Positions 45,438 to 54,381 of a stretch of 64,000 nt of DNA are shown here, one piece after another; within the stretch, counting starts at the first letter, position 1, and each line of letters begins with the position of its first letter. Both the position numbers and the translations under genes were made by a program. The stretch is from Phyllobacterium trifolii (GTDB taxonomy: Bacteria; Pseudomonadota; Alphaproteobacteria; Rhizobiales; Rhizobiaceae), in NCBI RefSeq assembly GCF_014192095.1, contig NZ_JACHXN010000002.1, positions 361,360 through 425,359 of the forward strand, given 5' to 3'. The notes beneath the pieces are model-generated. The model ran no database searches. It was not told the origin of the DNA and was given only the letters and a program-made list of their open reading frames with translations.

Positions 45438-46919
45438 TCACGAGGTGAGAGCCCCGCTTCTTCGTGGCAAAATTTTCTGAACGACGATGGTCTCGAGGCC
45501 ATCGGGCCTTCCAACGATTTGCCATAACAACAGCGCGGAGACCCAGAAGATCGTGACCGCAGCTCCGCCGCAGAAGGTCAAACCTGTAATGAGATTCAGG
45601 CTAGGAGGCATGGCACTGAGCACTGGCTGCACGCACAGCAGGAAACCGATCATGGGCAAACTGGCAGCAAGCGGCCTGAAAAAGGCATTCAGCTGAGCAC
45701 CGAATGTCGCGCCGATCAGGTGTCGCGTGATGACGAGCGATGCGGCATAGGCGACAAGAACTGCCACAATACGCGCAGCGAGTGCCCCTGCAAGTCCGAA
45801 ATAGGCGATTCCCAGGATCGTTACCGGAACTCTTATGGCGAACTCGACGAACATTCTAAGTGCGACATAGCGGGTGTTGTCCATGACCATAGCCAACGCC
45901 GGCATGATGGTTGCGGGAAGACCGATCAGGCTGACGAGACACAGCCATTGGAGAATCGGGATGGCGAATGCCCATTTCTCGCCGACAATGATGCGCACGA
46001 CCGGGTCGGCAAGCAAGGCGAGGACGAGAAGGACCGGAGCTGCGACCAGGGTGATTGCGTTTGTCGCTTTCAGATACGCGGTTATCAGCTTGTGATGATC
46101 GTCGACATTGGAGAAGGCGGCCATCAAGGGGCGCATCAGTGGCCCTACAAAGGTCTGGTGCGGAATGCCGGCGAGATTATCCGCCACGCTGAAGGCGCCG
46201 AACGTCGACAGGCTTGTAAAGCGAGGTAGGAGCAGCCGATCCAGTTGCCAGTTGATGGAATTCAGGATCTGCGCAACCGTGTTCCAGCCAATCATATCCT
46301 GGAAGTGCTTCCACTCCGAAAGGGTCAGAGTGGGGCGCATCGGAGCGAAGACATATGAGGTGATCGCCGCCGCGAATGGACCCGCGACCGCCCCTATCGC
46401 CAGTCCCCAGTAGCTGCCGGTCACTAGCGTCACCCCGACGCCGAACAGGAGCGTAGAGCCCTTGGCAATGATGTCGAGCGCAAACTCGCGTCTGAAATCA
46501 AAGTGTTGCATGAAAAGAACCATGCGCGGACTGATCAGGCTGCGCATAGCCGGTGCGAGGGAGAGAACGGCGACAAGTGAGACGAGCCGAGAATCACTAT
46601 AGATAAGCGCCATCGGCCAGGCGACGATCACCATCAAGAGGCTGATGGCCGCCCCCCTGAGAACGCTCAGCGTGAACGCCGTGGCGAACATCCCCTCTGA
46701 AGGAGATCGCTGACGTACCAGGGCTTGGGTCAGTGGCAGGTCCAGGATCGCCTCGACGATTACCAGGACCGAAGTCGCGATGGCAACAAGGCCAAAATCC
46801 GCCGGGCTCAGAAGCCTTGCCAAGACCAGAAGACTTACGAAATCGAGCAGTCGTGCGAGGAATTTTCCGCCAATAGTCCAGATGCTCGCCGTCGCCGTCC
46901 TTTGCGATACGCTTGACAC
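45438..46919 (-). CDS. Polysaccharide flippase (Wzx/MOP superfamily)
   Basis: A 493-residue membrane protein with about 12-14 hydrophobic segments. The N-terminal ATASIWTIGGKFLARLLDFVSLLVLARLLSPADFGLVA is characteristic of PST/ExoT-like flippases, which move lipid-linked repeat units across the inner membrane. It lies downstream of the GT4 genes but separated by about 125 bases, so its own promoter is possible. Confidence 0.88.
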   Translation of the reverse strand: MSSVSQRTATASIWTIGGKFLARLLDFVSLLVLARLLSPADFGLVAIATSVLVIVEAILDLPLTQALVRQRSPSEGMFATAFTLSVLRGAAISLLMVIVAWPMALIYSDSRLVSLVAVLSLAPAMRSLISPRMVLFMQHFDFRREFALDIIAKGSTLLFGVGVTLVTGSYWGLAIGAVAGPFAAAITSYVFAPMRPTLTLSEWKHFQDMIGWNTVAQILNSINWQLDRLLLPRFTSLSTFGAFSVADNLAGIPHQTFVGPLMRPLMAAFSNVDDHHKLITAYLKATNAITLVAAPVLLVLALLADPVVRIIVGEKWAFAIPILQWLCLVSLIGLPATIMPALAMVMDNTRYVALRMFVEFAIRVPVTILGIAYFGLAGALAARIVAVLVAYAASLVITRHLIGATFGAQLNAFFRPLAASLPMIGFLLCVQPVLSAMPPSLNLITGLTFCGGAAVTIFWVSALLLWQIVGRPDGLETIVVQKILPRRSGALTS

Positions 46920-47045
46920 GGCTCTATTCCTCGTCGGCGGGTTGAGACGAATTAAATCGAGCGGGAAAAGGATGATGGCTGCACCGTCGCCGTTTGGCAG
47001 TGAGGCGCCTTAATCTGCTGAATACATCAATGTCCGCCCGGCCCA

Positions 47046-48290
47046 TCAATGCGACCGACCTTGGAAAGAGCTGGCCGATGCGTCAGTACGCCTGCTCAAC
47101 TGTTCCTCAATGAGGGCGTTCAGGCGCTCGCGGAAGACCATGGAGGAGAACTTCAGGGCATGTTCGCGGATCGCGTTCGGATCAAAATCGTCCTCGATTT
47201 CCTCGAACGTTACCATCGTGTCCAGAAGTGATTCCTTGGATTGTAGTGCAAAGCGAAGCCCAACATGGGGTGAAGAGACGGTCTCGCGGGCCCCGCCAGC
47301 GTCGAACGCCAGAACTGGCCGCCCCGATGCCATAGCTTCCACCGGCAAAATGCCGAAATCTTCGGTGCCGGGAAAAAGCAAAGCGCGGCATCGCGACAGA
47401 TGATCGCGCAAAACGGAGAACGGCTGGTGGCCGAGGAATTGAACGGTGGGGCCGGCAATCGATTTGAGATATGCTGTCTGCTCTCCCTCTCCGATCACGA
47501 TCAGTTTGCGGCCAGTCTCGCTACAGGCGCGAACGGCGATATCCGGCCGCTTGTAGGCCGTCAACTGCCCCGCATAGAGGTAGAACTCGCCCCTCCCTTT
47601 GCCCACTGCAAAATCATCAGTTGCAACGGGCGGATGAATGACGGCCGAATCGCGATCGTAGAAGCGTTGGATGCGGTTTGCGACATAGCCGGAGTTCGCC
47701 ACAAAGACATCGACCCGCGAAGCGGTTGTCACGTCCCAGGCGCGCAGCATCGGTGCCGTAATCGACATCAATGCCCGACCCAGCCACGGAAGGCCCAGCC
47801 GATACACGTGAAACTGATCCCAGATGTAACGCATCGGCGAATGACAGTAGCATATATGAAGGGCGTCCGCGCGCGTAATGACGCCTTTGGCAGGTCCGGA
47901 TTCGCTTGACAGCACCAGATCGTACTCCTGCAGATCGAACTGCTCGAGCGCGAACGGCATCAGCGGCAGCATCTTCGTGTAATGCCGTTTCGCACCGGGA
48001 ATCTTCTGGAGAAAAGACGTGCGGATATTGCGCGTCTTCAGAAAATCGCTGATACGATCCGGATTGCAGACAAGGGTGAAGATATCGGCCTGCGGAAACA
48101 TGCGGCAAAGCTCTTCGACGACTTTTTCGCCGCCACGCATCGACACAAGCCAATAGTGCACGATGGCGACGCGAAGCTGCTTGGTATCGCTTTTGCCGCT
48201 GGTCTCGATGGACCGGCTTTTCGTCATTACCGGTGCATCGGCGAGAAATGCCATGACTTCCGGAAGAGAGGTTGTTGCTTCGAGGGTCAA
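47046..48290 (-). CDS. Glycosyltransferase family 4, second of two
   Basis: GT4-type glycosyltransferase of about 414 residues. The TTG at 48290 is proposed as start: it overlaps the upstream stop (TTGA) and follows AAGGAG by 7 bases. The N-terminal RVAIVHYWLVSMRGGEKVVEEL and C-terminal PGTEDFGILPVEAMASGRPVLAFDAGG (E-x7-E) fit GT4. It probably adds one sugar of the exopolysaccharide repeat unit. An alternative start is the ATG at 48254. Confidence 0.87.
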   Translation of the reverse strand: MTLEATTSLPEVMAFLADAPVMTKSRSIETSGKSDTKQLRVAIVHYWLVSMRGGEKVVEELCRMFPQADIFTLVCNPDRISDFLKTRNIRTSFLQKIPGAKRHYTKMLPLMPFALEQFDLQEYDLVLSSESGPAKGVITRADALHICYCHSPMRYIWDQFHVYRLGLPWLGRALMSITAPMLRAWDVTTASRVDVFVANSGYVANRIQRFYDRDSAVIHPPVATDDFAVGKGRGEFYLYAGQLTAYKRPDIAVRACSETGRKLIVIGEGEQTAYLKSIAGPTVQFLGHQPFSVLRDHLSRCRALLFPGTEDFGILPVEAMASGRPVLAFDAGGARETVSSPHVGLRFALQSKESLLDTMVTFEEIEDDFDPNAIREHALKFSSMVFRERLNALIEEQLSRRTDASASSFQGRSH

Positions 48291-49687
48291 CTGAGTGCTC
48301 CTTGTTTCATCACCGCGTCCGACGGCCCGGGCATTACATTTGTCGAAATCAGGCTGTGGTATTGTGCAAGAAGGGCATCGCGCCATTCTTCATGTGTTGA
48401 GGCGAGGTTTGGTGACAACTGGAAGGCACGCTCGCTCATCCGGCGAACATCGCGCTTCGGCATCTTGCGGAATGTCATCAATGTATCCGCAAAGGCGCGC
48501 TCGTTGGTCGTGTCGCAGGAAAGTGCGATGCCTGCTTTCTCCATTTCTTCGGCAAGAAAGGCCCCTTGAGACATGATGATGGGAAGGCCGCTCGCGGCCG
48601 CCTCTATGGCGACAAGTCCGAACGGCTCGGGATAGCGCGAGGGCATCAGCAACGCGCTTGCCTGACGAATCGTCTTGCCGATCTCCGCGTGCGACTGCCA
48701 ACCGACTGTCCGCACGTGATCTCCGGACGTCGCCACCCGTTCCATCAACGGCCCGTCCCCGATCACGCAAAGGTTTGCGCCAGCTCTGCGCGTGGCGGCT
48801 ACGGCGTCTTCCACGCCCTTCTCCTCGTCCAATCGTCCGATGAAGACGAATTCGTCATTGGTTTCTGCCTCAACGCGTTGGCTAGACAGCGGTGCGATGG
48901 GATTGCGGATCGTCGTCAGGCGTTCGGCCGGATAACCCGCACGAAGGAAGAAGCTCGCCATCTTCTCGTGCAGCAGGACTATTTTACCAAAATCGGCCTG
49001 ATTGCGCAGAAGCCGAACGAGATTGGAGCCGCGGGCAACCCGCCACAATTTGTGCGAATAGTTTCTCTTGTCGCAGGCGGTGGCGATGCAGCTCACCCCG
49101 AGCGGACGCCGAAGACAAATCTCTTGCGCCTGGTAATCAAAGAAGGCGCCGTTGGGACAAGCGGTGAAGAAATCGTGCGCGTGAACCACACATCGCCTCG
49201 CGACGGGCACCAGCGCCTTGAATATCGCCGGAGACAGGATCTTGGACCAGCCATGGACGTGATAGCTTGTGTTCGGTGTGTCGTTTGCACGGATCCAGGT
49301 CGCGATCATCCGAACGGCGAGGACATTGTGAATACCTGAGACAAAAGCCTTCGCGCGCTCGGCGTTGATCAGATCGCGGCTGTTGAGCGGCACGATGGAA
49401 ACTCCAAGGGCAGCAAGTTCTGTGTTGGCGCCGTCGTCCCCGCAAATATAAGTCACCGCGATGTCGAGGCCACGAAACAGTTTAGCCGACAGTACGGAGA
49501 GAGCTGTCGCGCCGCCTCTAGCCGTCGAATAATCATCGATGATGACCACGCGATCAATTGTTGAGCTATACAGCGCGGCATTTCCAGGCCACTTCCCATA
49601 TCTCCCGGGACTTAGTGATCGTACGGTCGACCCGGCCGATCCAAGTTGGTCAGAACAATCCGGGTTGGGAAGGAAAGTCGGCATCAT
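48287..49687 (-). CDS. Glycosyltransferase family 4, first of two
   Basis: A 466-residue GT4 protein with RVVIIDDYSTARGGATALSV near residue 46 and the donor-binding PSRYPEPFGLVAIEAAASG (E-x7-E). The first 45 residues are an extra extension. The start overlaps the Crp/Fnr gene stop by 4 bases and its stop overlaps the next GT4 gene, so all three are translationally coupled. Confidence 0.87.
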   Translation of the reverse strand: MMPTFLPNPDCSDQLGSAGSTVRSLSPGRYGKWPGNAALYSSTIDRVVIIDDYSTARGGATALSVLSAKLFRGLDIAVTYICGDDGANTELAALGVSIVPLNSRDLINAERAKAFVSGIHNVLAVRMIATWIRANDTPNTSYHVHGWSKILSPAIFKALVPVARRCVVHAHDFFTACPNGAFFDYQAQEICLRRPLGVSCIATACDKRNYSHKLWRVARGSNLVRLLRNQADFGKIVLLHEKMASFFLRAGYPAERLTTIRNPIAPLSSQRVEAETNDEFVFIGRLDEEKGVEDAVAATRRAGANLCVIGDGPLMERVATSGDHVRTVGWQSHAEIGKTIRQASALLMPSRYPEPFGLVAIEAAASGLPIIMSQGAFLAEEMEKAGIALSCDTTNERAFADTLMTFRKMPKRDVRRMSERAFQLSPNLASTHEEWRDALLAQYHSLISTNVMPGPSDAVMKQGALS

Positions 49688-50430
49688 TTCACCAATGCCG
49701 CGCCATCGGCATAGGCCTCAAGTGCTTTGCGGTTAAGAATGCGAATCTTGCCTTGAGATCCGTCGACTATCTTGCGCTCGCGCCAGCGTCGCAGACACTG
49801 ATTGACCTTTTCGCGGGAAGCAGGAAGAGTTGCGGCCAAGTCGTATTGCGAAATGATCAGCTCGTCCTGGTTATCCGGAGTATCTTTCCCATAGACGGTG
49901 GAGAGCCGCAAAATCGTGCTGGCCAGCCTGGATTGCAAGCACGACCCTGCGTTTGAAATGATCCGCAGCTCGAGCTCCGCAACACGAGCCAATGCCCTGT
50001 AAACAACCTTCTCCCGGAAACGAGGATCGCTGGCATATCGTTCGCGCAGCAAGCGGCCTTCGAAAAAATGCAGTTCGCAATCGGAACTGGCTCGATACTC
50101 GAGGTTCAACATCTGCCTACGCAGGACCTCGAGATCGCCGATGAGCCCCGCTTTCGGAATAATTTCAACGATGAATTCCCTGCCGTCGGGCAGCATCGTG
50201 CTCGCGCTCACGAAGCCCCGCTGAACGCGAGCAAACATATCAACGAGGACACCGGCTCCGGCGATGATCTCACCGCGCTGGAAGCTTCGAGCGTTTGAAT
50301 GGCAGAAGGAGAATTCATCATCCGGTACACTACGGTTGCTTAACTGGATGCCCTCTGGAACCGCTGCCTTAACGATACCGACTCTGCAATCGTGTGTGTG
50401 TGTAGCCCCGTCCATGCGCATAACTCCCAA
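49684..50430 (-). CDS. Crp/Fnr-family transcriptional regulator
   Basis: A 248-residue regulator with a cyclic-nucleotide-binding-like domain and a C-terminal winged HTH (QYDLAATLPASREKVNQCLRRWRERKIVDG). The first 35 residues contain one Cys in DCRVG and another in SFCHSN, which is not a clear FNR iron-sulfur set. It is the first gene of the minus-strand polysaccharide operon and divergent from the ExoY-like gene, and probably controls both. Confidence 0.85.
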   Translation of the reverse strand: MGVMRMDGATHTHDCRVGIVKAAVPEGIQLSNRSVPDDEFSFCHSNARSFQRGEIIAGAGVLVDMFARVQRGFVSASTMLPDGREFIVEIIPKAGLIGDLEVLRRQMLNLEYRASSDCELHFFEGRLLRERYASDPRFREKVVYRALARVAELELRIISNAGSCLQSRLASTILRLSTVYGKDTPDNQDELIISQYDLAATLPASREKVNQCLRRWRERKIVDGSQGKIRILNRKALEAYADGAALVK

Positions 50431-50864
50431 ATTCTGGATGGTTATAGTTGATGCTGCACTGCATCATTTATAATGGCTCAGTTTGAGTGTCAAGTAACAT
50501 TGCATGTCGAGTAAGGTATACATGAATATAATGTATCGCATATATTATTGACGGCGATTTAATTTATTGCATATTGCCTAACAATTGTGTAGTAATGTGC
50601 TCATATATGAACCATTCGTGACAAAAATCCTGCAATGCTTAGTTAAAATCCGCGAATTTATACGTGTAAAGTAACTCTCGATAGACTTTTTTATTTAAAC
50701 TGTTAGTCACTTAGATTTAGTCATCGGAGCTTGCCGTCGCAGGATTCCCCTGCGTCGTCTTATTACCATAAAGAATTTGTTCACGATTATGACCTCGGTC
50801 ACAGACAATCCGGTTGCAGTGCACCAAAGTTTCACTGGTAACCGGAAATTGTAGGAGACGACCG
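50431..50864. promoter_or_regulatory. AT-rich divergent promoter region of the polysaccharide locus
   Basis: A 434-base gene-free spacer, much richer in A+T than its flanks. It holds three copies of TGT-M-R-AGTAA (TGTCAAGTAA 50488-50497, TGTCGAGTAA 50505-50514, TGTAAAGTAA 50665-50674) and an inverted repeat ATACAT-N7-ATGTAT (50518-50536). These are candidate regulator sites. Confidence 0.5.
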
Positions 50865-51575
50865 ATGACATGGGATGCACAGGGCATTGAAGTTGGCGAA
50901 TCCTGGTCGGGCGTCCAGAAGCCCGAGCAAGGCGATGATCTCCACGTTGCTCGACCTCATGCGATCGGCAGATGGTCAAAGCGAACGGTAGACCTTTTGA
51001 TAGCGATCGCCGCTTTGGTGCTCCTCTCCCCGCTTTTCCTGATAGTCGCAATAATCGTGAAGCTTGGTGACAAAGGCCCGGTCTTTTATTCCCATACCCG
51101 GATCGGCTTTGGTGGCGCTGCGTTTGGATGTCTCAAGTTTCGTACCATGAAGACTGATGCGAGTGACCAGCTTGCGGAATTGCTGCGAACCGATCGGGCG
51201 GCAAGAACCGAATGGGAGGCGACGCGGAAACTGAAGAACGACCCCAGGGTCACGGTCGTCGGCGAGATTCTTCGAAAATCGAGTATCGACGAGCTTCCGC
51301 AACTGCTGAACGTCGTGCGCGGCGATATGAGTCTGGTGGGACCACGGCCGATCACGCTCGAGGAGCTGCCACGCTACGGTGAGCATATCTCGGCCTACAT
51401 GGAGGGTAGACCCGGACTGACCGGTCACTGGCAAACCAGTGGGCGCAACGATGTCAGCTACCAGCATCGGGTTTCTCTCGACGTTCACTATCTCGACAAT
51501 TGGTCGCTTGGTCGGGATTTTCTCATCATGGCGAAGACCATTCCGGTCCTGTTTTTAAGGCGCGGTTCCTACTAG
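50865..51575 (+). CDS. Undecaprenyl-phosphate sugar phosphotransferase, ExoY-like
   Basis: A 236-residue priming transferase from the ATG at 50865, preceded by TAGGAGACGACCG. It has one N-terminal membrane segment (TVDLLIAIAALVLLSPLFLIVAIIV), then GPVFYSHTRIGFGGAAFGCLKFRTM, RKSSIDELPQLLNVVRGDMSLVGPRP and GRPGLTGHWQTSGRND, the standard PglC/ExoY motifs. It starts repeat-unit synthesis by moving a sugar-1-phosphate to undecaprenyl phosphate. Sugar identity (galactose in succinoglycan) is inferred. Confidence 0.92.
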   Translation: MTWDAQGIEVGESWSGVQKPEQGDDLHVARPHAIGRWSKRTVDLLIAIAALVLLSPLFLIVAIIVKLGDKGPVFYSHTRIGFGGAAFGCLKFRTMKTDASDQLAELLRTDRAARTEWEATRKLKNDPRVTVVGEILRKSSIDELPQLLNVVRGDMSLVGPRPITLEELPRYGEHISAYMEGRPGLTGHWQTSGRNDVSYQHRVSLDVHYLDNWSLGRDFLIMAKTIPVLFLRRGSY

Positions 51576-51692
51576 ACGGGTTCGGGGAGCGTTGCCGTCC
51601 TTGTCCAAAAATCGAAAGACATTCCTCTACATGTTTAACCTGCGACTAGCCCCTGGCTATACTGTGATCGTGCCCTTTTGGATTGAGACTAA

Positions 51693-53444
51693 ATGACCTC
51701 CAGTCGCATCTTTAGCGGTGTTTCCTCAATACCCCTGCCTGCCCCAACCGCGGGTGGGAGTTCACCGCTGACCATGCGGGACATGCTCTTTTTTCTAAGG
51801 ATGCGCTGGGCGTGGATCATCCTAACGACCAGTGCCTTCCTCGGCGTGGCCGCGGCCTATGTCCTCACCGCCCAGCCGACATTCGTTGCCAGCACCCAAC
51901 TTTTGGTCTTTCCCCAAGTGAACGGTTCTGACGCGCAACGGGCCGTCGAGGCGGACGCATTCCTTGAGGCACAGCTGGAAATTGCCAAATCCAGCGATGT
52001 GCTCGGTCAAACGGCGAAGGCGCTTGATCTTGCCAGCGATCCTGCATTTGCTGACAAGGCGCCTTCGCTGCAGGACACTGCAAAAGGTTGGCTGACGGGA
52101 AGTTTGCAAAAGGATGCAGAAACAGACGATCCGACAGCTGCGGCGCAGCCAGCATCGCTGGCCAAAGAGACGCAGCGGTCCGATCGGGTTACCGCCAGGT
52201 TGCGAAACATGGTGGCACTGCGCCGGATTGGACGCTCGACGATCATCGAGGTGTCGGCCGATGCATCCAGCCCCAAGAAAGCGGTCGAAATTGCCGATAC
52301 GGTCGCCGAGGAATACATCCGGAAAAACATACTGATGAAGGCCGAAGCCGCGCGGCAATACAGCGCGTGGCTGGAAAAATTTGTTATCGAGCAACAGCGC
52401 GGACTAACCGAAGCTGCCAATGCTTTGGCCACGTTCAAAAGTAATCCGCGCGATCAGTTCAAACTCGCGGAATTGCAAAGTGCGGCGGATGCGCGCCGCA
52501 CTTTATACGAGAATACTCTTACTCAGTTTACTGAGGCCAAGCAGCGTATATCCTTCCCTGTGTCCGATGCCACGATTGTCTCGCAAGCCACGTTGCCGCT
52601 TTCCAAGGCAAGGCCGCGCAGCGGGCTCATCGTTGCCTTCGCTACAGCGGTAGGAGCGGGCGCCGGCCTGATGCTGGCCATGATTCGGCACGCGGGTGAC
52701 CGCCGGATCGTCCGCGGCCAACGACTCGCGGAGGCGGCTGAACTGCCATTCGTCACATTATTGGCGAGATCGGAAAAGACGCGCCGTGGCCACCCTGCAT
52801 ACTTCCTGGCCGCTGAAGCCCGCAGCGGCAGCACGGCCACTTATCCGATCATACCTGGTATGGCGGAATTGGGCGCAACGATCGCAGGACTTCGGCGGAG
52901 GCGAAAGGTCGTCATCGGGATCGTTGCCGTCAATCCGGGCAGCGGAGCGTCGACTATAGCTTGCGAGCTTGCGGTCCAGTCAGCCGAGTCGGGATCTCGC
53001 ACACTCCTGATCGATGCGGCGGCGGAAAAATCTTCCCTCAGCGGTTCGATCGCGCCGCATTGCTCGGCAGGCCTTGTCGACGTTCTCGATAATGCCGATC
53101 TGATCCAGACAGCTGCATTGCCCCTCACCCCCACGTTGAAATTTCTTCCTCTCGGCAAGATGCGCGGGATAACGCCGGCCATTCGCCTGAGCTCCGGTCG
53201 CACGCAATTGAACTTCAACGATCTGAAAAAGGAATTTGACGCCATATTCGTTGACATTTCCGCCGTCTCCATATCCCCGGATGCGAATGCGATAGCGCCA
53301 GAGCTGGACGGAGTCCTGGTGATCACATGGCATGGACGGACCTCGATCGACGATGCCGTGAAAGTCATCGACGGTATGCGAAATGTCGGCGCGGAGGTTC
53401 TCGGCGCGATCATCAACAAAGCGCCGCCGAGAATGCAATCATGA
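51693..53444 (+). CDS. Wzz/ExoP-like polysaccharide co-polymerase with degenerate kinase domain
   Basis: A 583-residue protein: an N-terminal Wzz domain between two membrane segments (WAWIILTTSAFLGVAAAYVL and the second near residue 320), a periplasmic coiled-coil part, and a cytosolic BY-kinase-like domain. The Walker A position reads NPGSGASTIA with Ala419 where the essential Lys should be, and Walker A' is LLIDAAAE. The C-terminus has no tyrosine cluster. It probably regulates chain length without kinase activity. Confidence 0.85.
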   Translation: MTSSRIFSGVSSIPLPAPTAGGSSPLTMRDMLFFLRMRWAWIILTTSAFLGVAAAYVLTAQPTFVASTQLLVFPQVNGSDAQRAVEADAFLEAQLEIAKSSDVLGQTAKALDLASDPAFADKAPSLQDTAKGWLTGSLQKDAETDDPTAAAQPASLAKETQRSDRVTARLRNMVALRRIGRSTIIEVSADASSPKKAVEIADTVAEEYIRKNILMKAEAARQYSAWLEKFVIEQQRGLTEAANALATFKSNPRDQFKLAELQSAADARRTLYENTLTQFTEAKQRISFPVSDATIVSQATLPLSKARPRSGLIVAFATAVGAGAGLMLAMIRHAGDRRIVRGQRLAEAAELPFVTLLARSEKTRRGHPAYFLAAEARSGSTATYPIIPGMAELGATIAGLRRRRKVVIGIVAVNPGSGASTIACELAVQSAESGSRTLLIDAAAEKSSLSGSIAPHCSAGLVDVLDNADLIQTAALPLTPTLKFLPLGKMRGITPAIRLSSGRTQLNFNDLKKEFDAIFVDISAVSISPDANAIAPELDGVLVITWHGRTSIDDAVKVIDGMRNVGAEVLGAIINKAPPRMQS

Positions 53445-54373
53445 CCCGGCAATCAAGTATTTCCGTGGGCATCGCTTCAGCAGGCCGCCCCGCAACGTTG
53501 CTGGCAACGATCGACTATCTTGCTGGCCTGCGAAACCGCCCAGAGCGGATCATCGTCTGCGTACCAGACATCAACGATGCAGCCGGGCTCGATAATCGCC
53601 TCGACGTGGAGCTTATTGTCGGCTCCCGCGGGTTGACCTGCCAACGCAACAGGATCCTCCGGGCGGCCGTCCCCGATACGGATATTCTGATCTTTCTGGA
53701 CGACGACTTCATTCCGGCCCCGAACTTCATATCACGTATGCAAGCGGTCTTCGCTCGCGAACCGGACGTGACCATCGCAACGGGCGAGGTCCTGGCCGAT
53801 GGCATCCTTGGCGGTGGCCTTACCATGTCCGCGGCCCTGGAAATCATCGAGACGGCTGGCGAGCGGGCTGAGTTGGTGACGGATGTCTATAACGCCTACG
53901 GGTGCAACATGGTGGTCCGCCTGTCGGCCGTTATCGAGCATGGCCTTACCTTTGATGAGCAGCTCCCGCTTTATGGCTGGCTCGAGGATGTCGATTTCAG
54001 CAGATCCATCGCCCGTTACGGCAGATCGGTGCGCGTTGCGGGCGCCTGCGGTGTTCATCTGGGTGTCAAATCCGCGCGTCAGCCCGGTCTACGGCTCGGC
54101 TATTCGCAGATAGCCAATCCTGCCCACCTGATCAGGAAGGGCACGATGTCGAAGGCGCGCGCGATCGCACAAATTGGCCGCAACATTCTGGCTAACGCTC
54201 GCGGCGCGCTGCTCGGCGACCGTTCCATCGATCGGCGGGGACGTTTGGGCGGTAACGTGCTGGCCCTGGCAGATCTTCTCATAGGTCGCGCGTCTCCCTC
54301 GCGCATCCTCGAATTCGGCATTTCTTCTAATCGCGAGATGTCTTCACCATCCATCGCAACAAAACGGAGGTAG
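53441..54373 (+). CDS. Glycosyltransferase family 2
   Basis: A GT-A-fold transferase of 310 residues. It has an N-terminal SVGIASAGRPATLLATIDYL, the metal-binding DDD in LIFLDDDFIPAPNFI, and GWLEDVDFSRSIARYG as the acceptor/catalytic ED motif. The ATG overlaps the preceding stop by 4 bases. It probably transfers one sugar in repeat-unit assembly. Confidence 0.88.
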   Translation: MTRQSSISVGIASAGRPATLLATIDYLAGLRNRPERIIVCVPDINDAAGLDNRLDVELIVGSRGLTCQRNRILRAAVPDTDILIFLDDDFIPAPNFISRMQAVFAREPDVTIATGEVLADGILGGGLTMSAALEIIETAGERAELVTDVYNAYGCNMVVRLSAVIEHGLTFDEQLPLYGWLEDVDFSRSIARYGRSVRVAGACGVHLGVKSARQPGLRLGYSQIANPAHLIRKGTMSKARAIAQIGRNILANARGALLGDRSIDRRGRLGGNVLALADLLIGRASPSRILEFGISSNREMSSPSIATKRR

Positions 54374-54381
54374 CAGACGTC

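Noticed and set aside
53327..53440. Longer start for the GT2 gene inside the Wzz-like gene
   Set aside because: The ATG at 53441 overlaps the previous stop by 4 bases and gives the normal GT2 N-terminus.
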